Part shown: one piece after another, positions 1-8,335 of the stretch
Layout: every line of letters starts with the position of its first letter
Numbering within the stretch: the stretch's first letter is position 1
Assembly: GCF_042662685.1 (NCBI RefSeq)
Contig: NZ_JBHSYO010000006.1
Span: 1 to 64,000, forward strand
DNA length: 64,000 nt
From: Pseudobowmanella zhangzhouensis
GTDB lineage: Bacteria; Pseudomonadota; Gammaproteobacteria; Enterobacterales; Alteromonadaceae
Reading direction: 5' to 3'
Notes under the pieces: generated by a model
Databases searched by the model: none
The model's input: only the letters and a program-made list of their open reading frames with translations
Told to the model about the DNA's origin: nothing
Program-made: the position numbers and the translations under genes

Positions 1-39
1 CAACTCCGTCAGCGGCCTCTGCCGTTCCCCGTCGAAGTG

Positions 40-95
40 GCGCGCATTCTACGCACCAGAGATTTTCGCGCAAGTACTTTTTTTAAAAAAATGTT
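40..95 (-). promoter_or_regulatory. Candidate rRNA-operon (rrn P1-type) promoter with UP element
   Basis: Read on the minus strand there is a -35 box TTGCGC (68-73), a 16-base spacer and a -10 box TAGAAT (46-51), followed by a GC-rich discriminator starting GCGCGCC. An A/T tract (about 74-95) lies directly upstream of the -35, where a UP element would sit. This combination is typical of stringently controlled gammaproteobacterial rRNA promoters. The transcript would run leftward off the window, so the rRNA genes themselves are not seen. A tRNA operon promoter is the main alternative. Confidence 0.72.
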
Positions 96-115
96 CGTTT
101 GCGCAAGTTTTAAAC

Positions 116-141
116 AAAACGGGCGCTAAGCGCCCGTTTTT
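116..141 (-). terminator. Intrinsic terminator after pssA
   Basis: A GGGCGC / GCGCCC stem with a short AT loop is flanked by A and T runs. On the minus strand it lies about 35 bases after the pssA stop and is followed by TTTTGTTT. It separates pssA from the rrn-type promoter just downstream on the same strand. Confidence 0.85.
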
Positions 142-176
142 CATACTCTTTACCCTAAATATGGTGTTTTCAGTGG

Positions 177-995
177 TTATTTAGTCTGTTTTTCTGCAAC
201 CTGACTCTCATTATCCTGAGCATCTTCGCGATGAACCAAGACTGCTTCATCGTCGCTGTCTCCCACCACATCTTCTAGTTTCACCTTCTTTACCGTGCGG
301 AATGTATTAATCGGTCCGGCCAACGCATATAAAGAGAACACGATGAACAGGACAAGTGCTGGTTCAGTCGCTACCACCACGAAGACTAACAAAATCAGTA
401 AAAGTGCAACAAAAGGAACTTTACCGTGCCAGTTAACTTCTTTAAATGAGTTGTACTTAAAGTTACTCACCATCAGTAAACCAGCTAAACCGGTAACCAT
501 GGCTACTATCGTAGACACCGGTTGCGCCGTACCTGTTACGTTATATTCCACACCTACCCATACAAATCCGGCAACTAAAGCAGCGGCAGCAGGAGATGCC
601 AAGCCCTGAAAGTAGCGTTTATCAACAATACCAATATTAGTATTGAAGCGCGCCAAGCGCAGTGCCGCACCAGCTACATATATAAAAGCTGCTAGCCAAC
701 CTAATTTACCTAAGTTCGCCAGACCCCAGTTATATGCCACTAATGCTGGTGCCATACCGAATGACACCATATCTGACATAGAATCGTATTCAGCACCGAA
801 TTCACTCTGGGTATTGGTCATACGAGCGACCCGCCCGTCGAGACCGTCGAAGATCATCGCCACGAAAATGGCAATCGCGGCCGCTTCGAACCGTCCATTC
901 ATTGAAGACACGATCGCAAAGAAACCGGAAAACAAACCAGCGGTAGTCAGTAAATTGGGTAACAAATAAATACCCTTGCGTTTTGAATCAGACAT
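177..995 (-). CDS. pssA: CDP-diacylglycerol--serine O-phosphatidyltransferase
   Basis: Makes phosphatidylserine from CDP-diacylglycerol and serine, the first committed step to phosphatidylethanolamine, in the inner membrane. The 272-residue protein has the CDP-alcohol phosphotransferase motif DGLDGRVAR followed by G and two spaced Asp (about residues 50-76), and roughly eight hydrophobic segments. The C-terminal about 35 residues are hydrophilic and acidic. This is the integral-membrane type of PssA (as in Bacillus and Pseudomonas), not the phospholipase-D-type enzyme of E. coli. GGAG six bases before the ATG supports the start. It is transcribed alone, with its own terminator, and sits directly behind the rrn promoter region. 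Confidence 0.95.
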   Translation of the reverse strand: MSDSKRKGIYLLPNLLTTAGLFSGFFAIVSSMNGRFEAAAIAIFVAMIFDGLDGRVARMTNTQSEFGAEYDSMSDMVSFGMAPALVAYNWGLANLGKLGWLAAFIYVAGAALRLARFNTNIGIVDKRYFQGLASPAAAALVAGFVWVGVEYNVTGTAQPVSTIVAMVTGLAGLLMVSNFKYNSFKEVNWHGKVPFVALLLILLVFVVVATEPALVLFIVFSLYALAGPINTFRTVKKVKLEDVVGDSDDEAVLVHREDAQDNESQVAEKQTK

Positions 996-1130
996 TTAAC
1001 ACTCCATAAATCCTGACAAATAAGATAACACAAGCCTAAAGTTAAACGCATTATAGGTTTTATCATTCATACCTGAAGCATCTCGCAAATAACTCAAACT
1101 TAGATTTAGCATGTTAATGTAAGCTTTGGG

Positions 1131-1160
1131 TTGAGGTGTCAGAAGTTTTTACACCCTCAA
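1131..1160. promoter_or_regulatory. Inverted repeat, possible activator site for the PEP-CTERM gene
   Basis: TTGAGGTGT (1131-1139) and ACACCCTCAA (1151-1160) form an inverted repeat with one bulged base and an 11-base centre. It lies about 70 bases upstream of a candidate sigma-54 promoter, the distance at which enhancer-binding proteins usually act. That PEP-CTERM systems often carry the PrsK/PrsR pair with a sigma-54 activator is known; binding here is inference. Confidence 0.4.
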
Positions 1161-1213
1161 AGAAATTAGCGACAATCGCAAACTAATCAATTGAATTAAA
1201 AGGAAAAATTATA

Positions 1214-1229
1214 CGGCATAAACTTTGCC
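1214..1229 (+). promoter_or_regulatory. Candidate sigma-54 promoter for PEP-CTERM gene and prsT
   Basis: CGGCAT-AAACT-TTGCC carries the invariant GG (1215-1216) and GC (1227-1228) exactly 10 bases apart, as in the -24/-12 consensus TGGCAC-N5-TTGCA. It matches at four of six -24 positions and at TTGC. It lies 60 bases upstream of the PEP-CTERM start codon. Sigma-54 control fits what is known of PEP-CTERM/PrsR-regulated genes. Confidence 0.5.
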
Positions 1230-1288
1230 TAGGCCGGATTAGGATTGAGAGGTTAGGTTGTCTCTGAAAAGAGCTTGAGGTTTATTAA

Positions 1289-2074
1289 ATGATAAAAAAA
1301 ATACTTGGCGTAACCGCACTTACGGTTGTGTCGTTGTCGGCGTTAGCTGCCACAGAAACATGGGATTTCACGAATAGCAACGGAAACAGTAACGTTTATA
1401 TCGGGCAGAATACTCCCTTAAGCGTAACCGTTAATGGATTCTCCATAGCAAATTCCAGTACCGATCTAAGTACCGCGACAAGCGCCACTGTAACTCATAA
1501 TTCTTGGGGCTTATTAGTAGAGAACTCTCGAGATACAGACTCTGCACAATTCTATGGCAACAGCTACTGGGTTCCGGACCACGCTATCGACAGTTTCAAT
1601 GGTCGCACAGACTTCATTTCATTTGATTTTAATTACAATGTTTCGTTGGATGGTATGGATCTGGGGTGGACCAAAGAGTATTTCTACTCTCAGGGATATG
1701 TTCGCAGTGCTGACACCGCTGACCTTACTATCTGGAACAAGAACGAAAGCGGCACTTGGACAGCTCTGGCAAATTTAGCCGACCTAAATGCCAGTTATCA
1801 TAATCTGACTGCATATCAGAATACACTGGGGTCATCTTCTAGCTGGGCCATTTCTGCTTACAACGCCAACTACGGCGGAACAAACTTATATGGCACATCA
1901 GGACTCAATGACTCTCACGGATGGGACATCAAGGGAGATGCATTCAAGCTAAAAGGCTTAACGGTCAGCTTTGAACAGCCATCAGGCAAAGGAGAAGGAA
2001 AAGTTCCTGAACCAGCGAGTTTCGCATTGCTCGGGCTTGGACTTTACATGTTACGACGCGGCCGTAAAAAATAA
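1289..2074 (+). CDS. PEP-CTERM sorting-domain secreted protein
   Basis: Exported protein of 261 residues. It has a Sec signal peptide (K-rich n-region, hydrophobic core, about residues 1-20) and a C-terminal PEP-CTERM signal: VPEP at 239-242, a hydrophobic helix, then the basic tail RRGRKK. Such signals are recognised and cut by exosortase, usually linked to exopolysaccharide or floc matrix. The middle is rich in Asn, Ser, Thr and aromatic residues, has no cysteine, and was not assigned to a known domain. GAGG eight bases before the ATG supports the start. The next gene, 38 bases downstream, is a PrsT-like TPR protein of the same system. No exosortase gene lies in this window, so it must be elsewhere in the genome if the system is functional. 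Confidence 0.9.
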   Translation: MIKKILGVTALTVVSLSALAATETWDFTNSNGNSNVYIGQNTPLSVTVNGFSIANSSTDLSTATSATVTHNSWGLLVENSRDTDSAQFYGNSYWVPDHAIDSFNGRTDFISFDFNYNVSLDGMDLGWTKEYFYSQGYVRSADTADLTIWNKNESGTWTALANLADLNASYHNLTAYQNTLGSSSSWAISAYNANYGGTNLYGTSGLNDSHGWDIKGDAFKLKGLTVSFEQPSGKGEGKVPEPASFALLGLGLYMLRRGRKK

Positions 2075-2112
2075 CCTAGAAGCGTATACCCCAACCGACA
2101 GGTTAGTTACCA

Positions 2113-4935
2113 TTGCTCAATCGTTTAAAATTGAAGCAGGTAAGAAACTTGTCGGTTTTTCGTTTACGGGCATTATGTGCCCTTTTAATTATCCCATTCT
2201 GTACACTGGCGCAGTCCGTCAACCAGTACTACGAGCAAGCATTAAGCGCGTATGATGGACAGAAACCAGATACCGCCTTCATACATTTAAAAAATGCGCT
2301 TAGGGACGATCCAAAACACCTGCCCTCGCGCTTGCTGTTGGGTAAAATTTATTTTGAACACGGCATTTTTTCTGAATCAGAACACGAACTCACGATTGCG
2401 TTGCAAGCTGGCGCAGATATCAATTTGGTTTTGCCAACCTTGGGCAATAGTTTATTACTTCAAAAGAAATCATCTGAGCTGCTCAAATACGATCAATATT
2501 ACAATCAACTCGACCGTTTCGGTCAATTTGAGTGGCACATGCTTGCTGGGCAGGCTTATTTACAACAGGACAAACCTGAGTCCGCTGAGCATGAATTTCA
2601 AAAAGCTCTGGCAAAAGCGGCCAACGATACACGCGCATTGAACACCCTGGCGAGCCATTATATTGATCAAGCTCAGCATCTAAAGGCAACTTCGCTTCTC
2701 GAAAAGTCAATTCAGCTCGATCCCCAAAATAAAAAGACGCTGCTTATCCAAGCCAAAGTCCAGCGACTCAACAACAACCGAGACGAGGAATTTAGACTAC
2801 TAAAAGCAGCCGAGGCTCTCGATGGCAACGATCCCATAATCTTAAGAGAACTCGTGGCTAACTTACTGAATCGAGGGAATATTGAGCAAGCAATTGACTT
2901 GAATGAGACTATCCTATCGCAGTCTCCGAATGATCCTACCGCCATTCTGATTAAAGCCCAGTGGTTAAAAGGACAGGGTAAGGACAAGGAAGCAAATACA
3001 TTATTAGAAGCTCTGGCAAATAACTTATCGCTATTTGATGGCAGTGGTGGGAATGTCGAATTAGTGACAGGCATGACCGCTGACATGCTAAAGAATGAAG
3101 AGGCGGCGGTAAAATCTTTTAGAGCTCATTTGGTCAATCATCCAGACGATGTTGAGACCATCACCTTACTCACTCAACAATACTTGCGGGGTGGTAATTT
3201 CAACAAAGCGATAGATGTCCTACAGCAGCATTCGCGCGCGGTCTATCGGGACCTTCCTCTCGGTATTCAACTGGTCAATTTACTGTTACAGGAAAAAAAT
3301 CCGTTCAAAGCAAGTCAGGTAGTTTCCGAATTGAAGCAGCACTTTCCTGCTGATCCACGTTTAACATTGCTGCAGGGAAGGATTTTTGCTTCTACAAATC
3401 AACCCGAAATCGCAATCGCTACATTACTCCAGACTCCACCTGACAAACGGAATTTGCGATTCAACATACTGCTAGCAAAGTTATATTTAAAAATTGGCAA
3501 GCTCGCCGAGTCAGAAAAAATTGTTAACGATATACCTGCGCCAGAGAACGATTCTGACAAAGTTCTATGGTTAAATTTACTCGCTTCTCAAGCCACCGCT
3601 CAAAAGCAATTTAGCAACGCGAAAAAGTTTGCGTCGGATGCATTGATAATTGCGAACGGTAATTTAGAAAGCCGGTATCTTTTTGCTAATGCGGCAATGC
3701 TTGCTGGTGAAATGCAAATTGCTGAACAACAGTTCAAAGCGATGCTTGCTGATTACCCTAACCATATACCCAGTGCTTTAGCTCTCGCTAAATTGATGCT
3801 CAACAAAGGCGATGTAGACCAAGCTCAATCATATTTGACGAAACTACTTAGCTACTCACCAGACGACACCGCTGGCCGCGAGTTACAATTAGCCTTGTAT
3901 ATGCATACTAATCAATGGTTGTTAGCGGAAAAGCTCGTAGCCGAGTTGCGCAAAACAGATGGATTAGAGCCGCGTTATCTATTAAATCAGGCCGTGGTGT
4001 TCCAGGCTCTACAACAACAAGAAAAAGCCGCGACCAATTATCAGGTACTATTTGAACAATGGCTCAATGATAAGGATGGCCTCAATACGCTTCTTGCTGC
4101 ACAAATTAATGCTCAGGCATGGTCATCGGCTATTTCGACACTGAAGCGCTTACTCATCTTGCAACCCAACGACACACGCCTTCAGGTAACGTTGGCTCGA
4201 GCTAACTTTGCAACAGGTGATTTAAAACAGGCCAACGCAATTTTAAGCACGCTTGAAAAAAGTTCGGAAGTGGCTCCCCAAGTAGATTTGCTTAAGGCAG
4301 ATATCGCACTCCAAGCGAAAGATATTGATACCGCGACTGCACTCTACAGACGCGCTCTTAAACTTGATCCAACGTTGCATATTGCACTCGTACAACTCTA
4401 TCAACTCGCAAAAGACCATAAACAAGAGCAATCGTTTTTTGAGAGCGCTAATCATCTGTTGAATACCAGCAGCCAACCTGTGTGGGTGCGAAAACTCCTG
4501 GCTGATGCATACATGAACGCGAACGACCTCGGCATGGCAGAGTTTCATTATAAAAAATTACTGGGCACTGAGGCATTCAAACAATCACCCGTCATTTTAA
4601 ATAACCTTGCCAACATTTATATGAAGGACGATCTGGATATCGCTCTGCAAACAGCAAAGCTTGCCTTAGACGGAAGCAAAGGTAAAAGTGCGTCTATTCA
4701 GGATACGGTCGGTTGGATTCTCGCTTTACAAGGGAAATATGACGAGGCGTTAGGCTATTTGCGCGAGGCCTCCGTGTTGGACGCGAACAACCCGGAAATT
4801 AATTACCATCTTGGTTACACCTTGCATAAGCTGGGGCGACGCGATGATGCGACCCGCCAATTAAAGATCGCCACTATGCAAGAAAATTACTCAGGTTATA
4901 ACGACGCATTGCAACTGTTAAAGTCGATTCAATAA
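2113..4935 (+). CDS. prsT: PrsT-like TPR-repeat protein of the PEP-CTERM system
   Basis: A protein of about 940 residues made almost entirely of tetratricopeptide repeats after an N-terminal hydrophobic segment. Length, repeat content and position next to a PEP-CTERM gene match the PrsT family (PEP-CTERM system TPR-repeat lipoprotein), thought to scaffold exopolysaccharide or PEP-CTERM protein handling in the periplasm. The frame has an upstream stop at 2104 and no ATG until far into the repeats, so it must start with TTG: 2113, 2131 or 2149. The one at 2149 has AGG eight bases upstream and leaves a compact signal sequence. Unusually for the family, I see no lipobox cysteine; the signal looks cleaved near TLAQ instead. 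It ends at a strong terminator shared with clpB. Confidence 0.8.
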   Translation: MLNRLKLKQVRNLSVFRLRALCALLIIPFCTLAQSVNQYYEQALSAYDGQKPDTAFIHLKNALRDDPKHLPSRLLLGKIYFEHGIFSESEHELTIALQAGADINLVLPTLGNSLLLQKKSSELLKYDQYYNQLDRFGQFEWHMLAGQAYLQQDKPESAEHEFQKALAKAANDTRALNTLASHYIDQAQHLKATSLLEKSIQLDPQNKKTLLIQAKVQRLNNNRDEEFRLLKAAEALDGNDPIILRELVANLLNRGNIEQAIDLNETILSQSPNDPTAILIKAQWLKGQGKDKEANTLLEALANNLSLFDGSGGNVELVTGMTADMLKNEEAAVKSFRAHLVNHPDDVETITLLTQQYLRGGNFNKAIDVLQQHSRAVYRDLPLGIQLVNLLLQEKNPFKASQVVSELKQHFPADPRLTLLQGRIFASTNQPEIAIATLLQTPPDKRNLRFNILLAKLYLKIGKLAESEKIVNDIPAPENDSDKVLWLNLLASQATAQKQFSNAKKFASDALIIANGNLESRYLFANAAMLAGEMQIAEQQFKAMLADYPNHIPSALALAKLMLNKGDVDQAQSYLTKLLSYSPDDTAGRELQLALYMHTNQWLLAEKLVAELRKTDGLEPRYLLNQAVVFQALQQQEKAATNYQVLFEQWLNDKDGLNTLLAAQINAQAWSSAISTLKRLLILQPNDTRLQVTLARANFATGDLKQANAILSTLEKSSEVAPQVDLLKADIALQAKDIDTATALYRRALKLDPTLHIALVQLYQLAKDHKQEQSFFESANHLLNTSSQPVWVRKLLADAYMNANDLGMAEFHYKKLLGTEAFKQSPVILNNLANIYMKDDLDIALQTAKLALDGSKGKSASIQDTVGWILALQGKYDEALGYLREASVLDANNPEINYHLGYTLHKLGRRDDATRQLKIATMQENYSGYNDALQLLKSIQ

Positions 4936-4941
4936 GCCACA

Positions 4942-4973
4942 AAAAAACCGGCTAGTTAGCCGGTTTTTTGTTT
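4942..4973. terminator. Bidirectional terminator between prsT and clpB
   Basis: AACCGGCTA / TAGCCGGTT stem with an A run before it and a T run after it, so it can act for prsT (+) and clpB (-), which converge here. Confidence 0.92.
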
Positions 4974-4978
4974 TTGCC

Positions 4979-7546
4979 TTAATGGAAGACAAGGCCATTC
5001 TCATCGGCATCCAGACTGATGGTTTGATCCACCTGCAACTCGCCACTGAGGATTTTCTGCGCCAGTGGATTTTCCACCTGTTGCTGAATAGCACGTTTCA
5101 ACGGCCGCGCACCATACACAGGATCAAAACCTGCTTCTGCCAGTCTATCCAGTGCATCATCGGTAATTTCCAGTTCAAAGCCCCGCTCGCGCAAGCGTTT
5201 AAGTAAGCCTTGTAACTGAATTTTTGCGATATTACGGATTTGGTCTGCACGTAACGAGTGGAACACCACCGTATCATCTATGCGGTTAATAAATTCCGGA
5301 CGGAAATGCATACCCACCACCTGCATAACCCGCTCTTTCATTTCGTCATAGTCAGCATCAGACTTGAATTCCTGAATAACATCCGAGCCCAAATTCGACG
5401 TCATGATAACCACGGTGTTTTTGAAATCTACTGTCCGACCCTGTCCATCAGTCAGGCGGCCATCGTCCAGCACCTGCAACAATATATTGAATACATCCGG
5501 ATGGGCCTTTTCCACCTCGTCCAGCAGAATTACGGAATAAGGTTTACGTCTTACAGCTTCAGTCAGATAACCGCCTTCTTCATAGCCTACATAGCCAGGA
5601 GGGGCGCCAACCAAACGCGCCACCGAGTGCTTCTCCATAAATTCAGACATATCGATGCGCACCATGGCTTGTTCGGTATCAAACATAAAGCCGGCCAAGG
5701 CTTTACACAGTTCAGTTTTACCCACGCCAGTTGGGCCAAGGAATAAAAATGAGCCAATCGGACGATTCGGGTCCGCTAATCCAGCGCGTGAGCGGCGGAT
5801 GGCATTGGATACGGCACTCACAGCTTCTTCCTGTCCGACAACCCGTCCATGCAGCGCGTCTTCCATACGCAGTAACTTTTCTTTCTCGCCTTCCAACATT
5901 TTCGCTACCGGAATACCGGTCCAGCGCGACAATACTTCCGCGATTTCGTTATCGGTCACTTTGTTTTTCAGCAGCTTAAATTCACGTGTCTCAGCCTCAG
6001 ACGCTTGTTCCAGACGCATTTCCAATTCGGGGATGCGGCCGTATTGCAGTTCTGACATACGGCTTAAATCACCGGCACGACGAGCAATTTCCAAATCCAG
6101 CTTGGCTTGCTCAAGCTCAGATTTAATATGCTGGGTGCCCTGCATAGCGTTCTTTTCCGCATTCCATTCTTTTTCGAGACCGGCGAACTTCACTTCCAGT
6201 TGTTCACGCTCCTGCTCAATCAACTCAAGACGCTTATGGCTGGCTTCATCGGTTTCTTTGGCTAATGCCTGCTCCTCCAGTTTCAACTGGATAATACGTC
6301 GCTCCAGGCGGTCCATATCTTCCGGCTTGGAGTCAATTTGCATACGCAGACTGGATGCGGCTTCGTCAATTAAATCGATCGCTTTATCCGGTAATTGACG
6401 ATCGCTGATATAGCGATGGGACAAACTGGCCGCCGCCACAATCGCCGGATCAGTAATATTTACACTGTGGTGCAGTTCATAACGCTCTTTAAGGCCTCGC
6501 AGGATGGCGATGGTATCCTCCACGCTCGGTTCATCCACCAGCACTTTCTGAAAGCGACGCTCCAAAGCGGCATCTTTTTCAATATACTGACGGTATTCAT
6601 CTAACGTGGTCGCCCCCACGCAGTGCAGCTCACCACGGGCAAGCGCAGGCTTGAGCATGTTGCCGGCATCCATGGCACCATCACCTTTACCGGCGCCCAC
6701 CATAGTATGCAATTCATCAATAAACAGGATGACCTGCCCTTCTTCTTTGGACAGCTCATTCAATACCGCTTTAAGACGTTCCTCAAATTCGCCGCGATAT
6801 TTAGCGCCTGCGACCAAAGCGCCCATATCCAGTGACAACACCCGTTTATTCTTCAGCCCTTCAGGCACTTCACCGTTTACGATGCGCTGAGCCAGGCCCT
6901 CAACAATCGCCGTTTTACCCACGCCCGGCTCACCAATGAGTACCGGGTTGTTTTTTGTACGGCGTTGTAGAACCTGAATGGTACGGCGGATTTCTTCATC
7001 TCGGCCAATAACCGGATCTAGTTTGCCCTGTTCGGCACGCTCGGTCAGATCAGTGGTGAATTTCTCCAGCGCCTGACGCACGTCTTCGGCATTGGGATCA
7101 TTAACTTTCTGACCACCGCGCATTTTGTCGATGGCATCCGAAATTTTATCTGCTGTAGCACCACACTGGCGCAGGATGTCGCCCAGACGGCCTTTATCAT
7201 CACAGGCTGCCAGTACAAACAATTCCGAACTGATGTATTGATCTTTACGTTTCTGTGCAATTTTGTCAGTCATGTTGAGCAACACGACGGTATCTTTGCC
7301 AAATTGCACATCCGCCGTACCATCGACACGCGGTACACGATCAATGGCTTCTGCCAGCGCTGAGCGCAGGCTGTTAACATTTACGCCCGCCTGATCAAAC
7401 AAGGCACGTACTGTCCCGCCTTCCTGATTAAGCATGGCGGAGAGCAGATGAACGGGTTCGATATATTGATGATCGCGTCCTAATGCCAGCGACTGGGCAT
7501 CAGAGATCGCCATCTGAAATTTACTGGTTAATTTGTCTGAACGCAT
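4979..7546 (-). CDS. clpB: ATP-dependent chaperone disaggregase ClpB
   Basis: Hexameric AAA+ disaggregase that pulls proteins out of heat-induced aggregates together with DnaK. It is 855 residues, against 857 in E. coli. Visible in order: the double Clp N-domain, first AAA module with Walker A GEPGVGKT (about 205) and Walker B, the long coiled-coil middle domain (about 410-530, rich in E, K, L and R), second AAA module with GPTGVGKT (about 605), and the C-terminal D2-small domain. AGGGGA seven bases before the ATG fixes the start. A sigma-32 promoter lies upstream. The order rluD-pgeF-clpB is conserved in E. coli and Pseudomonas. Confidence 0.99.
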   Translation of the reverse strand: MRSDKLTSKFQMAISDAQSLALGRDHQYIEPVHLLSAMLNQEGGTVRALFDQAGVNVNSLRSALAEAIDRVPRVDGTADVQFGKDTVVLLNMTDKIAQKRKDQYISSELFVLAACDDKGRLGDILRQCGATADKISDAIDKMRGGQKVNDPNAEDVRQALEKFTTDLTERAEQGKLDPVIGRDEEIRRTIQVLQRRTKNNPVLIGEPGVGKTAIVEGLAQRIVNGEVPEGLKNKRVLSLDMGALVAGAKYRGEFEERLKAVLNELSKEEGQVILFIDELHTMVGAGKGDGAMDAGNMLKPALARGELHCVGATTLDEYRQYIEKDAALERRFQKVLVDEPSVEDTIAILRGLKERYELHHSVNITDPAIVAAASLSHRYISDRQLPDKAIDLIDEAASSLRMQIDSKPEDMDRLERRIIQLKLEEQALAKETDEASHKRLELIEQEREQLEVKFAGLEKEWNAEKNAMQGTQHIKSELEQAKLDLEIARRAGDLSRMSELQYGRIPELEMRLEQASEAETREFKLLKNKVTDNEIAEVLSRWTGIPVAKMLEGEKEKLLRMEDALHGRVVGQEEAVSAVSNAIRRSRAGLADPNRPIGSFLFLGPTGVGKTELCKALAGFMFDTEQAMVRIDMSEFMEKHSVARLVGAPPGYVGYEEGGYLTEAVRRKPYSVILLDEVEKAHPDVFNILLQVLDDGRLTDGQGRTVDFKNTVVIMTSNLGSDVIQEFKSDADYDEMKERVMQVVGMHFRPEFINRIDDTVVFHSLRADQIRNIAKIQLQGLLKRLRERGFELEITDDALDRLAEAGFDPVYGARPLKRAIQQQVENPLAQKILSGELQVDQTISLDADENGLVFH

Positions 7547-7578
7547 GGTCTGATCCCCTAAAACACTTCGATAAGCGC

Positions 7579-7608
7579 TATGTGGGTACAGAATTCAGGT
7601 GATTCAAG
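7579..7608 (-). promoter_or_regulatory. Sigma-32 (heat-shock) promoter of clpB
   Basis: On the minus strand CTTGAAT (7602-7608) is followed after 15 bases by CCCACATA (7579-7586), close to the sigma-32 consensus CTTGAAA-N13-15-CCCCATNT. It lies 32 bases upstream of the clpB start, in the short gap after pgeF, so clpB can be induced independently of rluD-pgeF. Confidence 0.75.
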
Positions 7609-7624
7609 TTTTTAGCAAGGAATG

Positions 7625-8335
7625 TTACTGATTTGGATCAAGATAAATGCCGGATACTAGGCGGCCCGTTTGGCCGTCACGGCGGTATGAAAAATATTTT
7701 TCAGGTTGGGAAAAAGTACATTCTTGGCTTTGGGTAATGGCTGTCAGCCCACACGAGCGTAAACGCTGCCCGGCAATGCCTGCCAAATCGCATAAATGTT
7801 TGTCTTCCCGCGCAACGAAGTAATCATGCTCAGATAACAAAAATGCCTCCCTGACTTCCGCCCCAACTTCGAAATACGGCTGACTAATGGCGGGCCCAAT
7901 CCACGCTAACGCGGCGTCAGAACAGCCCATTTGCTGCAGGGTATTTTCAATAATGCCATTGGCTAGGCCTCGCCAGCCGGCATGGATCGCAGCAACCTGC
8001 ATAGTCTCTGGGTCAGCGATTAACACAGGCAAACAATCTGCCGTCATCACCGCACACACCAGACCTTCTGTCGCGGTAAAACTGGCATCTGCATCTGCAG
8101 GCTTGGCAGCATACCCGGTTAAACTAACAACATCCGTGCTATGGGTCTGGTTTAGCCATTGAATACGGCTGGCATGGGGTAATAACGCGCGGTTTGCAAT
8201 AACCGCGTGAGGCGCATCCCCAACGTGAGCGCCGAGATTCAGGCTGGCGTATGTCCCTGAACTGACCCCACCACTGCGCGTTGTATAAAACGCACGAAAC
8301 GGCACGGGCAAATTCCACTCAGGGACGATAACCAT
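7625..8335 (-). CDS. pgeF: Peptidoglycan editing factor / YfiH-family copper-type oxidase
   Basis: 236 residues of the YfiH/laccase-domain family, whose E. coli member keeps L-Ser out of the muropeptide pentapeptide (PgeF); older annotations call it polyphenol oxidase. The family metal-site motifs are present: NQTHSTDV, MTADCLP and AIHAGWRG, with the His, Cys and His ligands intact. The start codon overlaps the rluD stop in TGATG, so translation is probably coupled to rluD. It is followed by clpB, which has its own heat-shock promoter. Confidence 0.93.
   Translation of the reverse strand: MVIVPEWNLPVPFRAFYTTRSGGVSSGTYASLNLGAHVGDAPHAVIANRALLPHASRIQWLNQTHSTDVVSLTGYAAKPADADASFTATEGLVCAVMTADCLPVLIADPETMQVAAIHAGWRGLANGIIENTLQQMGCSDAALAWIGPAISQPYFEVGAEVREAFLLSEHDYFVAREDKHLCDLAGIAGQRLRSCGLTAITQSQECTFSQPEKYFSYRRDGQTGRLVSGIYLDPNQ

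Noticed and set aside
1971..2255. 94-codon frame spanning the PEP-CTERM and prsT junction
   Set aside because: Reads in a different frame through two well-supported genes.
5655..6398. Open frame of 247 codons on the plus strand
   Set aside because: It lies wholly inside clpB on the opposite strand; the composition (Ser/Arg-rich, no domains) is that of an antisense shadow.
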